Source: CAZAQV01 sp964487255 (GTDB lineage: Bacteria; Myxococcota_A; Polyangia; Polyangiales; CAZAQV01). Taken from it: a stretch of DNA of 64,000 nt. This document shows positions 59,620-64,000 of the stretch, in pieces; the stretch's first letter is position 1, and every line of letters begins with the position of its first letter. Where the stretch lies: assembly GCA_964487255.1 (NCBI GenBank), contig CAZAQV010000009.1, forward strand, positions 161,727-225,726, written 5' to 3'. The notes under the pieces are model-generated. The model was not told the DNA's origin. It did not search any database and saw only the letters and a list, made by a program, of their open reading frames with translations. The translations under genes were made by a program, and so were the position numbers.

Positions 59620-59958
59620 TTAGGCTCTTGGAGGTCGCTGAATCGTGTGCACAACGCCTTGCTCAGCGAGCGCCTCAACGTCCACGACGAACTCGGTGGG
59701 CTCGTCGAGCCCGCAAGGAACATGCGGCTCCGCCCCAGCATTGAGAAAAACGAGATTGCGGTGGCACTGACAGGCATGAAAGCCGCCAGAGCAAGCATCT
59801 TCGTCGCACGCCTCTTGGTGCTCGGCATCCGACAGCGCGTGAGCCCCGTGACCCTCTAACGCGAGATGCAGCAAGTTCTCGGTCAGCTGAGCGCTGCCGG
59901 GAAACATCAGATACGCCATGAGCATCGCCACGGCTATGTGGATTCGTCGCACCATCAT
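59620..59958 (-). CDS. Small secreted His/Cys-rich protein at the head of the metal-efflux operon
   Basis: The 112-residue protein has an N-terminal hydrophobic signal-like segment (VAMLMAYLMFPGS). A metal-ligand-rich central part follows (HLALEGHGAHALSDAEHQEAC, then DACSGGFHACQCHRN) with seven His and four Cys in ~45 residues. It is probably a periplasmic metal chaperone or sensor for the czc genes that follow, comparable in idea to CzcI or CusF but not obviously homologous. It is separated from czcC by 112 bp. Confidence 0.6.
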   Translation of the reverse strand: MMVRRIHIAVAMLMAYLMFPGSAQLTENLLHLALEGHGAHALSDAEHQEACDEDACSGGFHACQCHRNLVFLNAGAEPHVPCGLDEPTEFVVDVEALAEQGVVHTIQRPPRA

Positions 59959-59983
59959 TAGTCTACAGATCCAACATTGAGGT

Positions 59984-60475
59984 TCAAGCGCGAATCGGAC
60001 GATGAGCGCGAACGGTGCTGAGTTCGGTCGTGTCTACACGAAGTGAAAACAGCAAGGAGAAAAGTCGCCTGCCTGTTTGCAGGTCGATACTGAACGGACG
60101 ACACAGCCGGCGCAACGTTCGACCCGCGCTGTCGTGCGTCACCTTTTTGGCCATGTCCAGCACCTCCAAGCGTGCAGAGGCCATGCCCTGCTCGACACGT
60201 TCCATCTGGCGGACGACATGCACGTACTCCTGGATATGCGTGCGCAAGGCATCGTGCGGCACGAACACCTCAGCGAAAACCTGTCCGTCGCTTCCCGACG
60301 CGGTCAACGAATAGCCCTGTCCACCAAGATTGATGTCCAAGCGGTCAATGGCAGCGTCGATCACCAGGTCGGGGTCGTCGACCATGTTTCGAATCTCGAT
60401 CTCCCACTCGAGTTGACGCGCTGTCGACGCGCCTTCCCAGGTAGAATCGTCGATGCGGATGGTGCTCAGCATCAC
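59984..60475 (-). CDS. UPF0262-like protein
   Basis: The 163-residue protein resembles UPF0262. WEIEIRNMVDDPDL starts the fold, and LEVLDMAKKVTHDSAGRTL and RPFSIDLQTGRRLFSLLFSL match the family pattern 'IEAIDMGRRGLHNEGxxxLxxRLxGKIxVDFDTARRLFTLI'. UPF0262 is known mainly from Alphaproteobacteria and has no assigned function. It is divergent from pheA, and the two genes are separated by 79 bp. Confidence 0.65.
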   Translation of the reverse strand: MMLSTIRIDDSTWEGASTARQLEWEIEIRNMVDDPDLVIDAAIDRLDINLGGQGYSLTASGSDGQVFAEVFVPHDALRTHIQEYVHVVRQMERVEQGMASARLEVLDMAKKVTHDSAGRTLRRLCRPFSIDLQTGRRLFSLLFSLRVDTTELSTVRAHRPIRA

Positions 60476-60554
60476 GCAATAGGCCCTAGAAAAAATGCCG
60501 CGCCTGTGGTTTTCATTGTGACAACTCTACTTTCTTCTATGCTGCTCGTCGCCC

Positions 60555-61454
60555 ATGGATAGCCGTCAAAACCGAGAAATCCGCGTGGCCTTTCAAGGCA
60601 GCCAAGGTGCGTACAGCCACATCGCCGCGCGCACCTTCTTTGGCACCGAGGGCGTGGCATTTGGTGGGCACCACGGCTTTCGACCGATGCTCGAGGCCGT
60701 CCAGCAGCAAGCAGCGGACTACGCGGTGCTGCCCCTCGAAAATTCGACCGCGGGTTCGGTAAACGAAGCGTACGACCTGATGGCAGAAATGGACTTGGCC
60801 CTCGTGGGCGAGGTGATTCAGCCCGTTGAGCACTGTCTGATCGGACTACCAGGTGCCGAGGTTCAAGGCCTTCGACAGATTTACTCTCATCCCCAGGCGC
60901 TCGCGCAGTGTCGTCGCTTTCTCGACTCACTCCACTACTGTGTGGCGATTCCTTTCTCGGATACTGCCTCTGCGGTCGATGAACTTGTGCGACGCGGCGA
61001 CGCCCGGGTCGGCGCGATCGCGAGCGCAGAAGCCGCTTCGCTCCGCAGCGCCGAGATCCTGCAAGTTGGCATCAACAACCAGACCGCTAACTATACCCGC
61101 ATGGTCATCGTCGCGCGCGATCACGACGCCCGCCCCAAAGCGATCGAAGCCTCAGAGGTGATCAAGACGTCGCTGACTTGGATCACGCGGCACGAACGGG
61201 GCGCGCTCTTGCGCTGCCTCAACGTGCTCGACCAGCACGAAGGCAATCTCAGCAAACTCGAGTCGCGGCCCATCCCCGGAAAACCATGGGTCTACCGCTT
61301 CTATGTCGACGTCGAACTCCCTCTCGGCACCGACCTACCCGCCATTCTCGCGTCGCTCAAACCCGAGACCGAAGCGCTTAGCCACCTCGGGACCTACCCC
61401 AAGGCGCAACGTCCGGGCCCCACGTCGACACCTCCCCCGCAAGGCGATCTGTGA
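60555..61454 (+). CDS. pheA: Prephenate dehydratase
   Basis: PheA converts prephenate to phenylpyruvate. The PDT domain has FQGSQGAYSHIAARTFF, LPLENSTAGSVNEAYDL (with the conserved ENS-T motif), and ADYAVLPLEN. The NNQTANYTRM motif (TRF-type, threonine essential) is followed by the ACT regulatory domain (TSLTWITRHERGALLRCL, then ESRPIPGKPWVYRFYVD), which senses Phe. No chorismate mutase domain is attached. Confidence 0.93.
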   Translation: MDSRQNREIRVAFQGSQGAYSHIAARTFFGTEGVAFGGHHGFRPMLEAVQQQAADYAVLPLENSTAGSVNEAYDLMAEMDLALVGEVIQPVEHCLIGLPGAEVQGLRQIYSHPQALAQCRRFLDSLHYCVAIPFSDTASAVDELVRRGDARVGAIASAEAASLRSAEILQVGINNQTANYTRMVIVARDHDARPKAIEASEVIKTSLTWITRHERGALLRCLNVLDQHEGNLSKLESRPIPGKPWVYRFYVDVELPLGTDLPAILASLKPETEALSHLGTYPKAQRPGPTSTPPPQGDL

Positions 61455-61492
61455 ACGCGGCGCCGGGACGATAACCAGGGTTCACACTTGAT

Positions 61493-61515
61493 CCGCGAAA
61501 ATGCGGCGTTTTTTT
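61493..61515 (+). terminator. Possible weak intrinsic terminator after pheA
   Basis: CCGC, loop GAAAAT, GCGG is followed after two bases by T7 at 61509-61515. The 4-bp stem is short, so efficiency is doubtful, but its position 39 bp after the pheA stop and the T-run support a terminator. Confidence 0.4.
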
Positions 61516-61538
61516 CAATAATAATCATCGACCCAAGT

Positions 61539-61553
61539 TGGCACCCGGCTTGC
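61539..61553 (+). promoter_or_regulatory. Sigma-54 (RpoN) promoter match
   Basis: TGGCAC (61539-61544), five bases, then TTGC (61550-61553) matches the -24/-12 consensus TGGCAC-N5-TTGC exactly. A start site about 12 bases after the -12 GC would lie near 61565, only three bases before the ATG of the beta-barrel gene. That would give an almost leaderless message. rpoN is encoded in the same window. No activator binding site was identified. Confidence 0.6.
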
Positions 61554-61567
61554 TTTTCTCACTCATT

Positions 61568-62443
61568 ATGTTGCGGAATCTGACATCCACTTCGCTTGCC
61601 CTATGCGCTGCACTTGCGGCCACCCTGCTCTCCCCGGCGGAGGCTTCCGCCGACTGCCGACCTGGGGATCGGCGCTGCAAGAAGGCGACCTTCCAGCTCC
61701 ACGTACCGGGAAGGGTCCACATTCACGCGAGCGCCTCGGCGAGCTTTGGCGTGCGCGCTCCCCATCAGGTCGTGGTTGTGCGCCCCACGCCGCCGCCACC
61801 TCCGCCGCCTCCACCGCCCCCCGTGGTGGTCGTGCGTCCGCAACCGCAGGTGACCATCCAGCAACCACAGGTCATCGTTCGCCCCGCACCAGCGCCCGTC
61901 CTCGTCGAAAGACCACAGCGAAACAAAAATTTTGGCGTTCGCATCGCCTTCGGCGGAATGGGCGGCGACGTGAGCATGGCCGGTGGACAGCTCGCCTTCA
62001 AGTACCGACCTCGCATGGGCTTTTTTGCGCTGGAGGTTGCCGGCGGCGTTTATGGCGGCGAGGACTACAACGGTTTTGACCGCGTCGAAACGCCATTCAC
62101 ACTCGGTGCGCAGTTCTACTTCAACCCGCGCAGCAAGTTTCAGATTTTCGCGCTCGTCGGCGTGGGTGGTTCGGTGGCCGAAGTCAATGGCTACTCCTCG
62201 GATCCGTTCTACGACCGCTACGCTTCTGAAGAATATTCCTACCTCGGTGGGTTCGCGGGCCTCGGCGCGGAGCTTCGTCTAGGCCGGTGGTTTGCCATCA
62301 GTGGTGACCTGCGCGCATTCCTGCGCGACCGCGTCGATATCGGGGCAGACTCGAACCCTGAGTTCTACGATGCCGATACGGGCAAGACGACAAACACATC
62401 GACAGGCATCCTCGCCACCGTCGGCGGCACCTTTTACTTCTAA
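61568..62443 (+). CDS. Outer-membrane beta-barrel protein with poly-proline linker
   Basis: The ~291-residue protein has a signal peptide ending near EASA, a short Cys-containing segment (DCRPGDRRCKK) and a Val/Pro-rich linker with 11 consecutive Pro residues (~73-83). The C-terminal ~180 residues show alternating amphipathic strands (GFFALEVAGGVYGG, TLGAQFYFNPRS, GFAGLGAELRLGRWFAIS) ending in FYF, the pattern of an OmpA-like or OMP_b-brl barrel. Ligand unknown. A sigma-54 promoter match lies directly upstream; there is no clear Shine-Dalgarno. Confidence 0.72.
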   Translation: MLRNLTSTSLALCAALAATLLSPAEASADCRPGDRRCKKATFQLHVPGRVHIHASASASFGVRAPHQVVVVRPTPPPPPPPPPPPVVVVRPQPQVTIQQPQVIVRPAPAPVLVERPQRNKNFGVRIAFGGMGGDVSMAGGQLAFKYRPRMGFFALEVAGGVYGGEDYNGFDRVETPFTLGAQFYFNPRSKFQIFALVGVGGSVAEVNGYSSDPFYDRYASEEYSYLGGFAGLGAELRLGRWFAISGDLRAFLRDRVDIGADSNPEFYDADTGKTTNTSTGILATVGGTFYF

Positions 62444-62477
62444 GTTCTTCATCGTTCTAAGTTGGTTTGGATCCGTC

Positions 62478-62509
62478 CGGCGCTCCGATCGTGTATGGTC
62501 GGAGCGCCG
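62478..62509. repeat. 11-bp inverted repeat abutting the phosphohexomutase start
   Basis: CGGCGCTCCGA (62478-62488) and TCGGAGCGCCG (62499-62509) form a perfect 11-bp stem with a 10-base loop. The last G of the right arm is the G of the proposed GTG start. It could be an operator, an RNA hairpin that hides the start codon, or part of a leaderless arrangement. Confidence 0.7.
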
Positions 62510-63879
62510 TGCCGGTTAAAATCAATCCACTCAGCTTTCGGGAATACGACATTCGAGGCGTCGCGGAGCGCGATCTACCCAGCGAAGCGGTTGCCGACCT
62601 TGGGCGTGCGCTAGGCACGTTCTACCGACGTCAGGACAAGCAGCGCATCGCCCTGGGGCGAGACTGTCGACTGTCGTCGCCACGCCTGCATGAAGCGCTG
62701 CGCACCGGCTTGCTCGAAACGGGTGTCGACCTCGTAGAAATCGGCGTGGGTCCGACACCGATGATGTACTTCAGTGTGTTTGACCGAGACCTCGGCGGCG
62801 GCGTCCAGATCACGGGTAGTCACAACCCACCCGACGAAAACGGCTTCAAGATGATGCTCGGCAAGGGCTCGCTTTTCGGGTCCGATATCCAGACACTGCG
62901 CACGATGATCGATGCGCAAGACTTCGAGCTTGGCGGAGGCTCCAAAGTCGAAGAGTGGAACCCACAAGAGAGCTACGCTGCCGCCTGCAAGCGCAACATC
63001 GAGCTTGGCAAACGAGCGCCGCGGGTCGCGATCGACGCGGGCAACGGCGCTGGCGGTCCATTGGCGATCGCGGCGTTTGAAGCGGTGGGGGTACAGACAC
63101 AGTTCTTGCTGTGCGAGATGGACGGCGCATTTCCCGTCCACCACCCAGATCCTTCGCAGCCCGAGAATCTCGAACTGCTCACCAAGGCGGTGCTCAATGG
63201 AGGACTCGACTTCGGTATCGCGTTCGACGGTGACGCAGACCGCATCGGACTCATCGACGCAAAAGGAGACGTGATCTGGGGTGACAAGTTGATGATCCTG
63301 CTTTCGCGCGCGCTGCTCGCGGCCAACCCCGGCGCGGCGATCATCGGCGAGGTCAAGTGCTCGCAAACGATGTACGACGACATCGAAAAGAATGGTGGTC
63401 GCGGCATCATGTGGAAAACGGGGCACTCACTCATCAAGACCAAGATGAAAGAGGAAGGCGCCCTACTCGCTGGAGAAATGAGCGGACACATTTTCTTTGC
63501 CGACCGAAACCCGGGCTACGACGACGCAATTTACGCGGCGCTTCGCGTAGTCGAACTCTTCTCGCACAGCGATCAACCCATCCACGAGATGCTCGCCGAC
63601 GTGCCCGAAACCTTCAGCACGCCCGAACTACGCGAACCGTGCCCGGACGAACAGAAATTCGACGTCGTGCGCACCGTGCTTGAACACTTTCGCCCCACGC
63701 ATGAAGTCATCGATGTCGACGGCGCGCGCATCAACTTTGAGCACGGTTGGGGGCTCGTACGCGCTTCGAACACGCAACCGGTCCTTGTGCTCCGCTTTGA
63801 AGCCGACTCCCCGGAGCAACTCAAACTGATTCGCGAAGAAGTCGAAGCTGTCGTCCGCGCCTCTCAAAACGTACAGTAA
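62509..63879 (+). CDS. manB: Phosphomannomutase/phosphoglucomutase (AlgC/ManB type)
   Basis: The ~456-residue alpha-D-phosphohexomutase interconverts hexose-6- and 1-phosphates. It has the phosphoserine loop TGSHNPPDENGFK, the metal loop FDGDADRIG, the sugar loop GEMSGHIFF and the phosphate loop RASNTQPVLVLRFE. The domain order and length match AlgC. Typical family proteins begin NPLSFREYDIRG, so GTG at 62509 is taken over a TTG at 62467. Together with manA it would complete Man-6-P to Man-1-P conversion for GDP-mannose. Confidence 0.92.
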   Translation: MPVKINPLSFREYDIRGVAERDLPSEAVADLGRALGTFYRRQDKQRIALGRDCRLSSPRLHEALRTGLLETGVDLVEIGVGPTPMMYFSVFDRDLGGGVQITGSHNPPDENGFKMMLGKGSLFGSDIQTLRTMIDAQDFELGGGSKVEEWNPQESYAAACKRNIELGKRAPRVAIDAGNGAGGPLAIAAFEAVGVQTQFLLCEMDGAFPVHHPDPSQPENLELLTKAVLNGGLDFGIAFDGDADRIGLIDAKGDVIWGDKLMILLSRALLAANPGAAIIGEVKCSQTMYDDIEKNGGRGIMWKTGHSLIKTKMKEEGALLAGEMSGHIFFADRNPGYDDAIYAALRVVELFSHSDQPIHEMLADVPETFSTPELREPCPDEQKFDVVRTVLEHFRPTHEVIDVDGARINFEHGWGLVRASNTQPVLVLRFEADSPEQLKLIREEVEAVVRASQNVQ

Positions 63880-64000
63880 GCACCATCGAATTGCTCGTTC
63901 GAGCTGCAAGCGAGACGAGGCGGAGTCGAGCACCCCGCGTAAGCGTACCTAAGGGTCTAATCGTTTGTCACAAGTGGGGTAAAGGGTCGAAAGTTAATGG
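63880..64000. other. Downstream region at window end, no gene seen
   Basis: After the phosphohexomutase stop, 121 bp hold no ORF with coding character. AGGCGGAGTCGAGCA and CGTACCTAAGGGTCTAA partly resemble arms and loops of the palindromic elements at 28886 and 23448 but do not form a convincing copy. Confidence 0.4.

Noticed and set aside
1..64000. tRNA or rRNA genes
   Set aside because: I saw no cloverleaf with a GTTCRANNC T-arm or rRNA signature by eye; a covariance-model scan would be needed to exclude it fully.

Overview
The window is chromosomal DNA of a GC-rich Gram-negative bacterium. The gene content fits a deltaproteobacterial lineage, most likely Myxococcota sensu lato. It includes a eukaryote-type Ser/Thr kinase, a TIGR02266-like PilZ protein, a DksA-like protein with a histone-H1-like lysine tail, a TonB-type transducer, PilT, rpoN-hpf, a DUF3604/PHP protein and many short lipoproteins with long Pro/Glu-rich stretches. 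This placement is inference; there is no rRNA in the window and I saw no tRNA. Genes are dense, many pairs overlap by 4 bp, and most of the sequence is ordinary core genome.

Layout. 1-6 kb: the end of a sulfatase-like gene, pyrC-like dihydroorotase, a DksA-like gene, and the minus-strand rpsB-tsf-pyrH translation/pyrimidine block with an intrinsic terminator and a small leader ORF just before pyrH. 6-9.7 kb: an M23 peptidase, hrpB helicase and an AMIN-like protein. 10-12.5 kb: the most 'accessory' part, with an intact REP-associated tyrosine transposase (RAYT), a truncated second copy, short direct repeats and a duplicated 49-bp piece of a neighbouring gene. 12.5-23 kb: DUF3604 protein, PEGA-like membrane protein, obgE, queG, a TonB-like protein, a UDP-sugar pyrophosphorylase and a CBM9-like secreted protein. 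22.9-27 kb: hpf-rpoN and a REC/degenerate GGDEF protein. 27-32 kb: Ser/Thr kinase, RNase HI with an extra N-terminal domain, a degenerate glycogen-synthase-like protein, tsaB, yajQ and lepB. 32-41 kb: a lipoprotein, then a four-gene minus-strand run (RNase HII-like, OPT transporter, small membrane protein, HTH protein), MepA-like endopeptidase, TPR protein and pilT. 41-49 kb: small membrane, regulatory and housekeeping genes. 49-52 kb: manA, a glycosyltransferase and a polysaccharide deacetylase, which look like one polysaccharide cluster; a phosphomannomutase-type gene lies at 62.5 kb. 53-60 kb: a CzcCBA-type heavy-metal efflux operon with a His-rich adaptor and a small His/Cys-rich secreted protein upstream. 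60-64 kb: UPF0262, pheA, a beta-barrel protein behind a sigma-54 promoter match, and the phosphohexomutase.

The most distinctive signal is a family of small dispersed palindromic elements. Copies at 323-555, 9091-9291 and 58089-58278 share the ends GCGATGAGC and GCGAAGAGC; more divergent look-alikes are at 28886-29070 and 23448-23569. Each carries a perfect stem whose sequence differs between copies while the short loop keeps starting with TA. They sit at gene borders, overlap start and stop codons, and in the czcB-like gene they are read in frame. The RAYT at 10019-10927 is the obvious candidate mobiliser. A second signal is the tsf-pyrH spacer, where a 52-codon ORF starts with the same seven residues as PyrH, runs through a terminator hairpin and stops two bases before the pyrH start codon.
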